This document shows positions 11,901 through 23,228 of a stretch of 64,000 nucleotides of DNA, in pieces. Source of the stretch: Brachypodium distachyon (lineage: Eukaryota > Streptophyta > Magnoliopsida > Poales > Poaceae); the NCBI RefSeq assembly GCF_000005505.3, contig NC_016131.3, positions 16,141,501 to 16,205,500 of the forward strand, read 5' to 3'. Numbering within the stretch: the stretch's first letter is position 1; every line of letters starts with the position of its first letter. Both the position numbers and the translations under genes were made by a program. The notes beneath the pieces were generated by a model, which searched no databases, was not told where the DNA came from, and saw only the letters and a program-made list of their open reading frames with translations.

Positions 11901-14384
11901 CAAATTCTTGACCAAATATTTGGCTAGCCAATTGTTGGCAAAAATTGGCATGGCATGCATGGGCAAGAACCAAATAAGCCCTAAATCCCTCAACGCCAAG
12001 TTTTCATGCACATAGTTATGTTTTTATGAACTGGAGAGAGTAAAGAATAACTATACTATGTAAAGGTTTGGGTGGATTTTACATTACCTCAATACAGATG
12101 CAGGCGCAACCAGTTAGAGAAGGTAACAGAGAATTAGCAAGCTGGCACAGCTGAAGGGAGCATCCCTGAATATCTGAGATCACCGATTCAATTTGCCAAA
12201 CCTGTTTAAGTTAATTCAACCATACTGAATCAGAAGGGAATCATTGGAAGAGCAGCATTAGCTACATGACTTTTATGGCATTCAACAAGCTGCAACGTAA
12301 AGAGGTATATTTTCTGATAGACAAAAAAGGTGAAGTGTGATATTCGAATAAAATAACTCCGCGACACCAGTAACAATCAGAACTGACTTAAATCAGCTCA
12401 AAAAGCTAAAAAGCCTCCAACTATTTGCATTACTTCGATATTAAATAGATATCTAGTAGCAAAAAGAACAAGTGCTATGCCAGAAACATAAAATTAAACA
12501 ATCATTAGACCAATGAAACCAATAAGACATGATAACACATTAACACCAGAAGAGTCAGAACACAGGTCACAGAAAAAACAACTTGCGCAAGTTCCTCCAT
12601 AAAAGGTCAGCATATGGCTTCAGTACAGTTCCCTCATTTTCCTTTTATTTATTTTGGGTATATACGCTATCTCACTTAAGCAACACTGCTTACTAAGAAT
12701 CACGGCATGAACTTGTAAAATGACAAATACTGCTGGGGATCCTTTTGTTATTTTGGGTTTGTACATTATGTCACTTGAATAATGCTGTTTATTGACATGA
12801 GCTGGTAAAAGTGTCAAATACTGCTGGGAAACCTTTTCAGTGAAGTTTAGCTAACATATTTGCTTCGATATTTACCAAGGACCAAGACCAATGCCCCACC
12901 CATTAAAGGTTATTTTACACAAGAACTAGAAGTTTATTCACTATAAGAAATAACCTATCACAGTCTAAAAAGTGGGCAACTCGCGACTCAAAACAAAAAA
13001 TGCTTGAACTAATTAAGTGTGTATTTTTATGGTTCGGCCTGGATAAGTGTCTAAAGAACAGGGATAGAACACTCGCCCTCATCTTGCTACAGAACCTAAT
13101 ACTCCATCCTTCCCATTTTATAGGTCGTGTTAGCTCAAATCCAAATACCAAGGAGTAGTTGCATTCTCTGGAAAGTAGGCAGACTAGTTACTGACTGCAA
13201 TGATAACTCATTGCACGCATGCCATTACTGTCCTGGCTGAATGTGTTGTAGATGATTTTGCGGCACCTATCCCCGCGCGGGCGTGAGCGTAAACAGCGCT
13301 GCATGCAACATGCAAAAGCTGTGCCCATGCAAAGCCGCTCTTAATGGGAGAGAAAGTAATTAATGAAAGGAGGAAATTATGGTAGCCTTAACGGTTCCTG
13401 TGAAACCCGAAGAGTTTTTTCAGTCAATGAGTTGATTAGGTTAAGACGACATGTAAATCAGGAAAAAAATTAAAACCTAAAACGACCTGTAAAATGGGGA
13501 GGGAGTACTTGTCATGGTAGCAAAGCTCTAAGCTTAGTTGAACTATTCAATTACAAGAGTTATATGACAGCACTCCATATAGATGACTGACTTGATACAA
13601 AAACCGGATCACAACACAATTCATGACTGAACGATAACACTATTTCCTAGTTCAATTGAGACTATTCTAGTTAAAGAAACATATCCAATAGGCCTGATCC
13701 TGTGCCTAACGCCCTACATGAATGTGGACACATGAGGCTGCAATCCTGCAGGATCCACACCATAACACATGTACTGTTCCAACAGCTACAAAAAAAAATC
13801 AATAATCAAGTCCCCTGAGTTGAATACTACAGCGTCAATCAGATTTTGCACTGCTACAATTTTTAATTAATGGAACCCTGTGGGTATATTATTTGTCAAT
13901 GCAAATAGCAGTCAGCAAATAAGAAAATTAAATGGTGAAACTCGAACAACACAGAACATTGGTCACTAGGAAATAAATGATGAAGCCACCTTCTACACAA
14001 TAAGGCCACTAATTGCATTGCATCTCTAAAAACAAGCATGTATTTGCGCCAACTATCTTATTTATGAAAGCATAACATATGAAAAGACAGCGCGAGCAAG
14101 TGAAATGTGCGTACAAAATATATTTTGCTGGTCGTTTGTTGCCAGTTCCCAATAAGCCCTGATGCTTCATTGATAGCAGTGTCAAGATCCCTTAACACCT
14201 CATTGAGTTGCTCGTCAGGAGACTTGCATATTTCCTCTATGAGAGGGCTCACAATGCTTGAGATATCACATACATTTTGGCAGTACTTCTGAATAGGTTT
14301 GGGTCTTGCGGTAGAGCCATCAGAAGTTAAGACGCTAAGATGTGAGATACTGTTGAGCAAAGTACTCGGGGAGAAATTCTCCAT
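8918..14384 (-). CDS. Plant U-box E3 ubiquitin ligase with ARM repeats (PUB type)
   Basis: Probable RING-like E3 ligase that transfers ubiquitin from an E2 to a substrate held by its ARM repeats. Coding exons are 14384-14115, 12201-12088, 11107-9068 and 8977-8918, all phase 0 with GT-AG ends, giving 827 residues. The start is MENFSPSTLLNS. Residues 1 to about 200 form the U-box N-terminal domain (KPIQKYCQNVCDISS, LNEVLRDLDTAINEASG). The U-box is at about 228-300 (VPGDFCCPLSLELMSDPV, GQTYERVYIKLW, CPKTRQRL). A low-complexity Ser-rich linker follows. ARM repeats run from about 545 to 815 (GAINMLVGLLHS, NAVTALLNLSINDNNK, SAATLFSLSVIEENK, DAATALFNLSILHENK). The last exon encodes AQALLSYFRSQRHG. 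Rice PUB4-type proteins share this order. Intron 1 (about 1.9 kb) holds a MITE-like element. A noncoding 5' exon near 15.0-15.4 kb is possible but not shown. Confidence 0.94.
11320..11510. repeat. Imperfect inverted-repeat element (MITE-like)
   Basis: Multiple AAGCTTCC/GGAAGCTG blocks in both orientations in the intron between coding exons 2 and 3 of the U-box gene. The ends are loosely complementary (CCCAGTTCTTTGGGGGGCTT against the complement of GAAGCCAAAAAGAACGCGC). No clean target-site duplication was found. Confidence 0.4.
11730..11981. mobile_element. Tourist-like (PIF/Harbinger) MITE
   Basis: 252 bp flanked by TAA on both sides (11727-11729 and 11982-11984), the target-site duplication typical of PIF/Harbinger. 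The left terminus GGGTGTGTTTGGTTCTTG matches the complement of the right terminus CAAGAACCAAATAAGCCC. Internal TTGGCCAA-like words form further inverted repeats. It sits in the intron between coding exons 2 and 3 of the U-box gene. Confidence 0.85.
13102..13505. mobile_element. Stowaway-like element, 404 bp
   Basis: TA-flanked inverted ends: CTCCATCCTTCCCATTTTAT on the left and the complement of GACCTGTAAAATGGGGAGGG on the right, both continuing with an AGGTCGT-like word. The interior is not palindromic and has no recognised coding. Lies in the first coding intron of the U-box gene. Confidence 0.6.
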
Positions 14385-14770
14385 CAACCCTGTGAAAAGA
14401 TCCATATGTTTAGGAGTAAAATTAGATGAATTTGTAACACATGAATACCAAAATACATCCATATATGTTGGTGAATACGCAGCAGCTGAGTGTGGTGCAT
14501 TAGAACTTCTCATAGACACAAAATATCATGCACATAATTATGAGTTCTGATCCTAAGTATCTGATTAGGTAGGGTAAAAAGTAAAAACAAGAAACATAAG
14601 CTGTGCATTGATCTCTTTTCATCTGCACTTTGATCTCTCTGTTTAATTCACTCTGTCTGCATATCTGATATCCCGATTGGGAAGTCAATTAAATGTGCTT
14701 TGGTGTAATATATGACAATTAGATGTAGACGGAGTACAATCATCAAGCAATGGTGAGCAAAGTGGCACGT

Positions 14771-14958
14771 GTGAGCAATATGTGGCGCATAATCTGATGT
14801 GATTAGGTAAGCGTGAGTTGTCGTGCAGTGTGTTACATGAGTCAGCCCTAGTCTTCGTGTCAGTGTGAGCAATAGTGCAGCGCATAATCTGGCGTAACTA
14901 GGTAAGTGTGAGTTGTCGTGTGGTGCGTTACGTGGGTCAGCCCTAGTCTGCGTCTCTG
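14771..14958. repeat. Two-copy tandem repeat, period 94 bp
   Basis: Units 14771-14864 and 14865-about 14958 both begin GTGAGCAATA and contain GCGCATAATCTG, GTGAGTTGTCGTG and GTCAGCCCTAGTCT with scattered differences. Located upstream of the U-box coding start. Confidence 0.8.
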
Positions 14959-14989
14959 TGCTGATCATGCTTGATTGTAAGAACATTAA

Positions 14990-16035
14990 TATCTAATAAT
15001 AAAGCTTGCCAAAATATCATCCAGTATGCAGCAGTTAGGGACTAAGAGCAACCCTAGCAGCTGCCCTATCCGAATCCCAAAATTCAGCCGCTCCCCAAAT
15101 CCCTTCCGGAATCCTCAAAACTCGGCCGCCAGCTCGGGGCTCCCCATCCCCCAACAACTACAACAGGTAGCTCCATCCCGTCAAGGTATGATCTCCCTTC
15201 ACCTTCCCCTTCCCTCTCTCTGGCTCGCGCTCCCGCTGCCGCCGGACTAGAGGCAGCTACACCGCTACACGGACCATACCGCCGCCGCTCGACGAGGGAC
15301 GAGAAGGGGAAGAACAGGAGGAGGTAGAGAGGGGGAGGTCGGGCGCGGCGGCATACCGGATCTGGACGGGGCGGCGATGGCACCCGGAAGGCGAAGTGGA
15401 TCCGGCGCCCCGCGTCGAGGGGAGCCCGCAGTCGGCGGTATACGCGGCAGCGGAGGCTGACGGAGTCGGCGGTTGAGGAAGGCCGCGGCTGCTGATGCGG
15501 CAGCGGCGGCTGACGGAGGCGGCGGTTGAGGACGGCGGTTGATACGACGGAAGCGGCTGTTGGAGGCGGAGACGACGGCGGTTGAGAGAGGTGTCGGGGC
15601 GGCGGTAGAGGAGGCAGCGCCGGAGCTGGTCGAGGCGGCAGGCGACGGCGGTCGTGCGGGTAGGTTGAGAAGAAGCAAGAGAAATGGAGATTCTGAGAAA
15701 AAACAGATGGGTTGTGCGGGACCGGGATTCGGTGAGAGTCACCTGACTTTGGCTTGGCCTACATGTCAGCCTGTCAAAGTCGGGTGACTTGGTCACCGGT
15801 TTCTTATTTCTTAAGTAAGTACTCGGTCAAAAAGAATATTTTCCCGTTCCTCCCAAAACGAAGTATTTTGGCATCGTTCAATGCCGCATCTCACCGATAC
15901 TTTGCACTGCACTTGCAACTGCTTAAAAACCTTCTATAATCAAATAAATCTGATAAGTGAAATTCCTTTTTTTACTGGAAGGCCTAATAGATCTCGTTCC
16001 GTATAGCAAGTGTGACAAACTCATATCTCTCTCGC
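14990..16035. other. GC-rich upstream region of the U-box gene
   Basis: Between about 15040 and 15700 the sequence is GC-rich and open in several frames on both strands, as expected for a monocot 5' leader or promoter. It may hold a noncoding first exon for the minus-strand U-box gene. No protein family is recognisable. Confidence 0.35.
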
Positions 16036-16039
16036 GGTG

Positions 16040-16470
16040 GCGGCGCCGCCATCGGTTGGTGCAATGTCGTGGACAAATCTTGTGCTACTTTACTCGTCAT
16101 TGTTGAGGATGATGGTGGAATGTCGTCATGATGGGCTCGCGGAGATCTAAGCCATCTGTTTGGGCGCATACGCGATCATTTGAGCAATGGTGCACCAGCA
16201 TCATCATTGTTCATGGCAATCGGAAGAAGGCCATCACATTGCTAGTCGTGCTCGTCGCTTGGGAGCTAGAGTTTTCAGCAATGTGGCAACCACGCAATCG
16301 ATTATTATGGACAAAATCAAAGCAGAGATAACAAACTGGGTAATTGCGGACCCTCGTCGTTTGGGTAATGTCTGGAGATTAGGTTCTTTTGATTGTGGCG
16401 GCTATGTAAATAGCCAAACTTTTGTAAAACTTCCTCTTAATTAATGAGATGAGGCAGCCTAAATTTTTTT
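16040..16470 (+). mobile_element. LINE 3'-end remnant
   Basis: The plus strand can be read as the last part of an L1-type ORF2: VAWEL, then ARVFSN, then IIMDKIKAEITNWVIADPRR with small deletions. It is followed by the noncoding tail TTTGTAAAACTTCCTCTTAA-TTAATGAGATGAGGCAGCC common at grass LINE ends, then a T/A-rich stretch. Five-prime truncated and frameshifted. Confidence 0.5.
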
Positions 16471-16499
16471 AAAACATTGTCATGAGCATGACGCCATGG

Positions 16500-16600
16500 G
16501 TTGTGTGCATCTTGTTATGCAGAGGCCGAATGCGAACTTCCTTGATGTATATTCTTGATGTGACTTTTAAATTCAATAAAAGCTGTCTTTATCGGGGGGA
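16500..16600 (+). mobile_element. Very short 5'-truncated LINE tail with 18-bp target-site duplication
   Basis: A 101-bp insert lies between two perfect copies of ATGAGCATGACGCCATGG (16482-16499 and 16601-16618). The insert ends in AATAAAAGCTGTCTTTATCG, typical of plant LINE 3' ends. This fits target-primed reverse transcription that stopped after about 100 bases. Confidence 0.75.
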
Positions 16601-16984
16601 ATGAGCATGACGCCATGGAGCTCTTTGACGAGATGATGGCGGTCGGGGCGGACCCATGTTAAGGCCCATGGGGGGCAATGCCCCCACTTAAATATTTTGG
16701 TCCAGTAGCATATGGCCCATATTACAAGTAAATGTCTCCACTCAGCCCATGCATATGCCCTTGCCTCCTCTGAAATGTTTTTATGCGTCCGCCCATGCAT
16801 GCATGGAGTCATCAACGGGCAGTCTGTTCAAGTGTGGCAGTGTGAACTATAGCCTGACGCACACATGTATTACGTGCTGGTAAGGGCGAAGTGTTTTCTA
16901 CCGGCTCCGACATCTACCGCCGGCACCACGCAGCTAGCCACACGTTGCCAAGTGGCACCCAACCGGGCCCACGTGTTTTTTGGA

Positions 16985-17104
16985 TTCATATGCCAATGAA
17001 ATATACCACACATATATCCTATACCAATGAAATATAACACATATATCATATACCAATGAAATATACCACTTATACAGTGGTATACCATATATCAATGAAA
17101 TATA
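16985..17104. repeat. AT-rich minisatellite
   Basis: Four degenerate units of about 30 bp, each carrying CCAATGAAATATA (CAATGAAATATA in the last), at about 16992, 17024, 17053 and 17091. Noncoding. Confidence 0.75.
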
Positions 17105-17610
17105 TGGCGAACTTTAACTGAAAAATGGCAGAGTAAAACTAACAATGGTTTCTATTTTTAGATCTAAAACCGACTCTTTTTTTTACAACATTATCATTTT
17201 ACATCGATGTCTGACAGAGCATAATGACTGCTAAAATATGCATGACAATAATTAATGTGAACACGAATCACCGACAAGGTCGCAGACAACAAAAATGCTT
17301 TGCACAAATAAATTTACTTTTGTGATACTACATGAAAAACCCGGCTTCAGAGACCTCGGCCAAACAGTTGTGAAAGCACGGTGTTACTGAAAAGTTGTTC
17401 CGGCATATCATCCTCTTCTCAAGCGAGTGCATCAACCAGACAGACAAGCTATAAGCCTGTTCTTCGCAGTCTTGGCAGCGAAAGATGTCAGCCAGAAGGC
17501 CAGCAGTCAATCTTAGACTGATATGCTGCATCCATCGACACACTTGATCTCCTTTGGAGAACTCTCCCTTCAAGATGTTCTTGGAATATTGAGCACCCAG
17601 AGGTTCAGAT
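17105..17610. other. 3' flank of the L7Ae-like gene
   Basis: Downstream of the stop at 17611 on the minus strand. An 81-codon open stretch at 17328-17573 has no recognisable family and most likely lies in the 3' UTR. Confidence 0.35.
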
Positions 17611-19303
17611 TTAGTCCATCATATCACTGGACTGGGGGACTAATTGTCTAATTTGCTGTTCATTGGCAACTGGCTTACTACTCTTCAGTACTTCGTCAAT
17701 AGTCTTATTGATTATGCTGTCTCTAGCCTGGTATGTGTTGAAACAAAGATTTCAGGATTTAATTGAATAGAGAGTATAGGGCATTGCAATCAACAAGAAA
17801 AGAAAGTTAAGCGACCTTTATACCGATGGCCAGCGCTGTTCTGACATCTGCCACTTGACCTAACCTCAGTGAGCTTCCCTTGTTGTCCTTGAGGCACAAT
17901 ATGGGAACCTCCCTTGTACTTGCCAGGGTTGGTATGTGTTTTGTTAGCCATTTGGGATTGCAATCAGCAGCTATGAGGACAGCCTACAGTGGCATAAAAC
18001 ACAATGTCAAATAGTTGTCAGTAGCATATGGGTATTGCGGATATGAACATATCCACATGTAAAACTTGTTTTTCGACCTTGACTACGCTTGACAGCAAAA
18101 TGTCCCTAACTGATTGTTGAACATGCAGAACTGAGTTAATTTAACTTTTAGTTGAGCAGCTGGCAGAAAAAACATCTACACTTTGCACCTGACAGCATTT
18201 ATTTGATCCATGATTCGATAATAAGGCCTGACATTGCCATATGTAACCATGACTAAACTGTATTCGAAATTGAAGAATATTTGACCAGAATAAGGTATAA
18301 GGCACTTGTGTCTTATTTTGTACTAAAAGAAACAGAGGGAGATGGTGCAATTATCCAAAATACATTGTTTGTTTCGAGAATGGAGACATTACATCCCTAG
18401 CATTAGGGTTGCAAGTGGGAGCCCACTTAAGTCCCACTTCTAGTTCATTTGGAATTTGCTAGTTCAAAATCTTGACTCAAAATTTGAACTAAAATTGAAG
18501 AATTGCACTAGAAGTGGGACTTAAGTGGGCTCCCACTTGCAACCCTACCTAGCATGAGCACTAGAGAAAATACATAATGGAACTCCAGGTCCACAAGAAG
18601 GTTGTCTCTAAAGGAAGATCAATAGCAAGTTAAGAAATAAACATAACCTGAAGTGGCACCAACGGAGCTCTCCGCAAAGCTTTGCCAGTCAGTGCTTCAA
18701 TAGAACAGCCAGAATGAGAAGCAGCAGCAGCAGGCATTCGCTCAAGAACCCTTGTCACATCATTGACTCCAATGGAAAATTGTTGCTACAAAGGAAAAAA
18801 GAATCACAAGTGCAAAAGTACATCGAATATTCTGTATTCTGAATTTGCTCCTGGTAACGGAATTATTTTATCTACAGAAAACAACAGAAACTTGGTGAAA
18901 CTAGGCAAGTGTAATAATACCTTCATCCATATCTTTTCTGGCAAACCTCCCCTTGAAGCCTTTGCAACCTCCACGCTCCTAGAGAATAGCACCTTTTGTC
19001 AATATACCAGAATCAAGCAACGCGAAAAAAAAGTTGAGAAACAACAGTTACCTACTTACCTTGTAAGCTTCAACAATAGGTCATCAAGAGCATCTCCTCC
19101 AATGTAATCTGAAGATGGTCTGCTCAGAAGAAAAATACCAAGTGATCAGTGGCTTGAGTTTTTTCTTTACAATGACTTCAACAAGAACAGAAACAAATCA
19201 TAGCTAACATTACTAAAAACACAATCTGGCAAAGAGCGTACGCTTGCTCAGCATCTTTCAACGACTTTATTGGCCTTTGAGGCTTACTCTTCTTCTTGCC
19301 CAT
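17611..19303 (-). CDS. L7Ae/L30e-fold protein, Rpp38/Pop3-like
   Basis: Six coding exons join in frame: 19303-19242, 19119-19060, 18978-18921, 18785-18648, 17983-17816 and 17727-17611, giving 200 residues. Introns are GT-AG; the last donor, AAG|GTCGCT, is weak. The protein starts MGKKKSKPQRPIKSLKDAEQ with a basic N-terminus. An alpha-beta RNA-binding core follows: FSIGVNDVTRVLER, VLIAADCNPKWLTKHIPTL, VPILCLKDNKGSSLRLGQ and VRTALAIGIK. The core matches the ribosomal L7Ae/L30e/S12e/Gadd45 family, which binds kink-turn RNA. Length and a short C-terminal extension fit the plant proteins annotated as Rpp38/Pop3-like, a protein subunit of RNase P/MRP acting in the nucleolus. A generic L7Ae-family role cannot be excluded. 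Intron 4 holds the hAT MITE at 18404-18547. Confidence 0.85.
18404..18547. mobile_element. hAT-type MITE with long perfect-looking TIRs
   Basis: 144 bp flanked by a perfect 8-bp duplication CCTAGCAT (18396-18403 and 18548-18555), the hAT signature. TIRs begin TAGGGTTGCAAGTGGGAGCC and extend roughly 40 bp as an essentially perfect inverted repeat; the short middle is AT-rich. Lies in intron 4 of the L7Ae-like gene. Confidence 0.92.
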
Positions 19304-22300
19304 CAGCACGGGCGGAGGACCCAGTAGGGCAAGGTAGGGCGCCCGCCTACCTTGATTTTTGCCTCAGTTACGAATTGGGGAAGATTATGAAACGGGGATC
19401 TAAAGGGCGGAATCCGTTCGTGGGGTGATGGGAGGAGAAACGGTCGGGAGCGAGAGAATCGAAGGGGAGATAAACCTGCGGTGGAGGCGCTCGAGCGAGG
19501 AGGAAGACGAGCTAGGGGGCTCGGGCGCTCGGCAGCGGGATGAGTGGCGGCGCTCGCGCGAGGAGGAAGAATGATCCACGGAGCGAGGGGACTGTGGGGC
19601 TCGTCAAGGAGATGGGGAAAGGGGGTATAGCTTTTATTTTTCTTTTAGGGGAGGAGAGGGGTACAGGTGCCCATCGGGCCAGTGCGGCCCGGCACCGGCC
19701 GGTATAAGTTTAAACAAGCATGGTCCTCAAAACCATCACGTTAGCCGCTAGGATTACACACTGATATCGGTCTACATTTTTTTACTAAAAAACCACCGAA
19801 TTACACTAAGTATCCGGTTCCAAGCAAATATCCCAAAACTGACAAGGCGGGCCCACGGGTCAGGCTGACATGGCGTGCCAACGTGGCAACTCTCTCTTCT
19901 TCCTCCCTCTCTATTCCCATCTAGAAGCTGCAGCCAGCCATCTTCTTGCTACCCGATCCAGGAGCTGCTGCAGGCCGAGCTCGCTGCCATGGCCACGGAG
20001 AGCAGCGCGGTGAGCAGGGGCGTGCGGCGGGCCGCGGAGAGCAACGAGAGGAGCAGGGGCGCGCGGTAGGCAGCAGCGAGCGGCCGCGAGCACGATGGGT
20101 CGGGGCGCGCGTGACGAACAGCAGGGCGCGGCGAGCAGCAGGCCCGGTGGGTTGCGGCGCGAGCGGCGAGCAAGGGCGCGACGCAGCGGGGGAGCAGCAG
20201 AGCAGTGCGAGCACCGGAGCCTCTTGGAGCGCGAGCGGAGCAGCGCGTGGGCGAGCAGAGCAGCAGCGCGGGCGAGCATGCGGCGTGCGGGCGTACAGCG
20301 GCCCGAGCTGCGGAGCTGCAGCGCGCAGCCGAACGCGGGGAGCAGGGGAGGAGGTGCTATAGAGGCGGGGCTACACGGAGATGCTCATGGCCGGAACGCT
20401 CGGGCGAGGGAGGAGGCCACTCGAGCTCGGCATCCTCGCCGGATAAGGAGCAGTTATGGCTGGGTGGTGAGCAAGGAAAGACATGCTCGGGCCGACAGAG
20501 GGCTATACATGTCAGAAAGAGGCTTAAACGCTAGGGAGCGAGTGGTTACGTTAATCCAGTGATTTTTTGCAACTAAAACGAAAACTAGTACGTATGTGAA
20601 ACCCTAACCCCTAATGTGGTGGTTTTCTGTAATTTACTCTCTTTTTTTTAGAGGATGAGAGGGGGTATAGGGTTTAGGGTTTAGGTGGCCATCAGGTCGG
20701 TCTGGCCCGGCACCGGCCGGTTTAAGGTTAAACGGGCCTGGCCCGATCGCACCACGGTGAAGCCCAACTCCTCCAGGCCCAGGCACGGCACCGTATAGCT
20801 GGGCCAACTACCCAAGGAGTAAATGTTAATAACACGATCACTAATAATGTTTAAGAATACATGGTAAAAAAAATGACAAACTCGTGTTAGATACTTAGAT
20901 GTCGTAAGCCTTGCATCAAGTTAAGACAAATTATTAAATCGTTGTTAGATGTACATTTGTTTGGTCCTTTAGAATTTGTATTTGCGTCTCTGTATAAAAT
21001 AAACATGCAAAATTCCATCTAATTTAACTCTGAATCGTTAGAGGCAGCGATGGCGATGACTTGCATTTTTTACGGGGTCTGAGAAAAACGTTGTAGGAGG
21101 CAGTGATGACGGGTCAATTGTCGCTCGCTGGCCAATCTTCGACGGCGACGCCCGTGTGAGGTGGTGTGTGTAGCGTTCCAACGTAACTTTGCGCAGTCGA
21201 CGACGATATAGCCTGCAAAGACTGGTTCTTCAAGAGACGCAACTTCTGCACTCTTAGTTATTTTGGATATCTACTGTTGATGTCCATGTATGATTGGTCA
21301 TTGATGTCTTAATTGTCGTACCTTTACTCGTATTTCTTGCTTAATGAAAGTTGGTAGGAAAATTACATTAATTAATGACAATAGATATGATAGCCATGCC
21401 CACGTGGTGTGTATTATTGTTTTATGAGTTCTGATTTTGACAGACTCACATACTATGTTTCAGATTCTGTATTTATTTCTCATAAGATATCATATCTCTC
21501 GAAATATGAAGAAGGTCGTCGTTTATTAGCTAAACATCTACTTGATATTTTTAGGTCGCTAAGTATGGAGATATTTTTGGAAGCAAAATATAACTATAGT
21601 TTCACCCTTATAAAGATTTGAGTTATTGATCGTCTGCTCACCCCACCGAAGAACTGTTTGCAAATTATTATAATTGTCATATATTCTATGTTATAGATAT
21701 TTCTATTACATCTTCAGATTATGGTTGACATATAATATGATGAAAATTAATATTTAACATAAATATCACTAGATGATATATCATAAGATGTACCAACCAA
21801 AAAAATGCATCCTAAAAAAGTCCGAAAGAACCAATTTTATTGAAATATATTTTGCAAATCTAAAAAAATATTAAATGTGATATCTATATTAACTCTGTTA
21901 GGATAAGAATTCGTGTTATCTAAATTTTTTTTCTGTCCTCCGCCAATGAGTGTACAAGAATAATCCGTGATGGGATAACTCAAAGAATGCAGAAATCGGG
22001 GATTCGGGGGAGAGAAGAGGCGCGGCGCGACGCCTGTGGAAGAGGGGCATGGGACTGCAGGAGGGATTACTGGGGGCAGGTTCGGGCAGCGGCGGGGGGC
22101 CAGCGGCGGCAGACTAGTGGGCGGCGCTGCGGGCGGCGGCGGTGGTCGAGTAGTCGCACGAGACGAACACGAGAGAGAGTATTCTGAATTGGACCCTTAA
22201 ATCTATTGGGCCAAATGTTAGGTCCCAGAACATGGGCCGTTTCTTCGGTACCGGGGCTTTTGCAATCTGCAATAAGTCAGTCGTTCGTTTACAAATGAGC

Positions 22301-22601
22301 AGCCTTTTTCTTTCTTTTTGTAACTAACGACCGTCGAGTCATCGAAGCGATTACTGAATAGTGAATACGCATATTTTTGCTCAAAAAAGCTGAATATATA
22401 CACATACTGTAACCAGCTGGACCAAATTACGTACATACGAGATACGACAACGGCAACAAACTCTTTATTAAATTTGGCTCGCCATGCTACGTACAGTACA
22501 TATACGTACTATTTGCTCCAAAACACCTGCGTGCATACATGCATCAACAATGACACTACCTTAATTTACTTTTACAGCAACCAACAATCATCGACTAATC
22601 A
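19304..22601. other. Intergenic region with GC-rich island
   Basis: No gene is supported. 19870-20560 is very GC-rich and open in many frames, which reflects composition. Similar blocks containing CTGGCCCGGCACCGGCCGG-like words lie at about 19668-19720 and 20684-20742. Telomere-like TTTAGGG appears about twice near 20667. 20820-22000 is AT-rich with nothing recognisable. Confidence 0.45.
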
Positions 22602-23228
22602 TCAGAGGTAGCACTGGTAGAGCTTGATGTCCATCTGCAGCCGGAAATAGAAGAACCCCTCAGTAGCATCCGTCCGCAGCGTGGCCACCCCGAGTGCCAT
22701 GAAGAAGTCCCCCGTGCCACCAACAACAGATATATCCCTCGTCTTCTGGTCCATGAGATCGGCGCCCATGAGGTTCAGCGTGCCCCGGCACCCAGTCGAA
22801 TTAAACACCAGCGACATGGCGAACCACGCGTTGAACTTGGCCTTCCCGTTGTAGAAGTAGAACCCCTGCGCCCGCGCCGCCACGTCCTCGGCAACGACCG
22901 GCAGCGCCTTGCTTTCGGTCACCGGGTCGTCGAACACCACCAGCATGCCGAAGTAGGTCGCGTTGCTCATCGCCGTCGGCAGAGTCGCCGCCGACGATGT
23001 CGCGTTCGCCGTCTCGTTGCTGGGCACGGCCTCGTAGAGGATGTCGTGGTAGTAGAGCGTCATCTTCTTGCACGGCTCGTCTTCGGAGTCGCTGGAGACC
23101 AGCCGCCTTTTGTTCCGGCCTGCGGCGTGGGCGTCGGCGCCGATGGCGGACGATAAGGCGAGGAGCAGGAGGAAGAACGTCGCCAGAATGATGGTCTTGG
23201 AGGAAGATGACATGATCAGGCCTTGCAT
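22602..23228 (-). CDS. Dirigent-family protein (intact)
   Basis: Single exon, 208 residues. Dirigent proteins are secreted beta-barrel proteins that steer stereoselective coupling of phenoxy radicals or related cyclisations in lignan, lignin-like or defence metabolism in the apoplast. The start MQGL is conserved with the frameshifted copy at 7022. Residues 1 to about 33 are a signal peptide (TIILATFFLLLLALSSAIGA). Mature features include RNKRRLVSSDSEDEPCKKM, LYYHDILYEAV, N-glycosylation sites (NET, NAT, SNAT), [48 protein letters not shown], the conserved [18 protein letters not shown] and the terminal [16 protein letters not shown] box lies about 120 bases upstream on the same strand. The dirigent subfamily and substrate cannot be assigned. 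Confidence 0.94.
   Translation of the reverse strand: MQGLIMSSSSKTIILATFFLLLLALSSAIGADAHAAGRNKRRLVSSDSEDEPCKKMTLYYHDILYEAVPSNETANATSSAATLPTAMSNATYFGMLVVFDDPVTESKALPVVAEDVAARAQGFYFYNGKAKFNAWFAMSLVFNSTGCRGTLNLMGADLMDQKTRDISVVGGTGDFFMALGVATLRTDATEGFFYFRLQMDIKLYQCYL

Noticed and set aside
15084..15796. Long minus-strand frames near 15.1-15.8 kb as a separate gene
   Set aside because: Pro/Ser/Arg-rich translations in overlapping frames; more likely leader or promoter of the U-box gene.
17328..17573. 81-codon minus-strand frame beyond the Rpp38-like stop
   Set aside because: No family match; position fits the 3' UTR of that gene.
19875..20562. Several overlapping 100-150 codon frames in a GC-rich block
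   Set aside because: Open in many frames on both strands with Arg/Ala/Ser-rich, low-complexity translations, as expected from composition alone.
20667..20684. Telomere-like TTTAGGG repeats
   Set aside because: Only about two units; too short to indicate an interstitial telomere.
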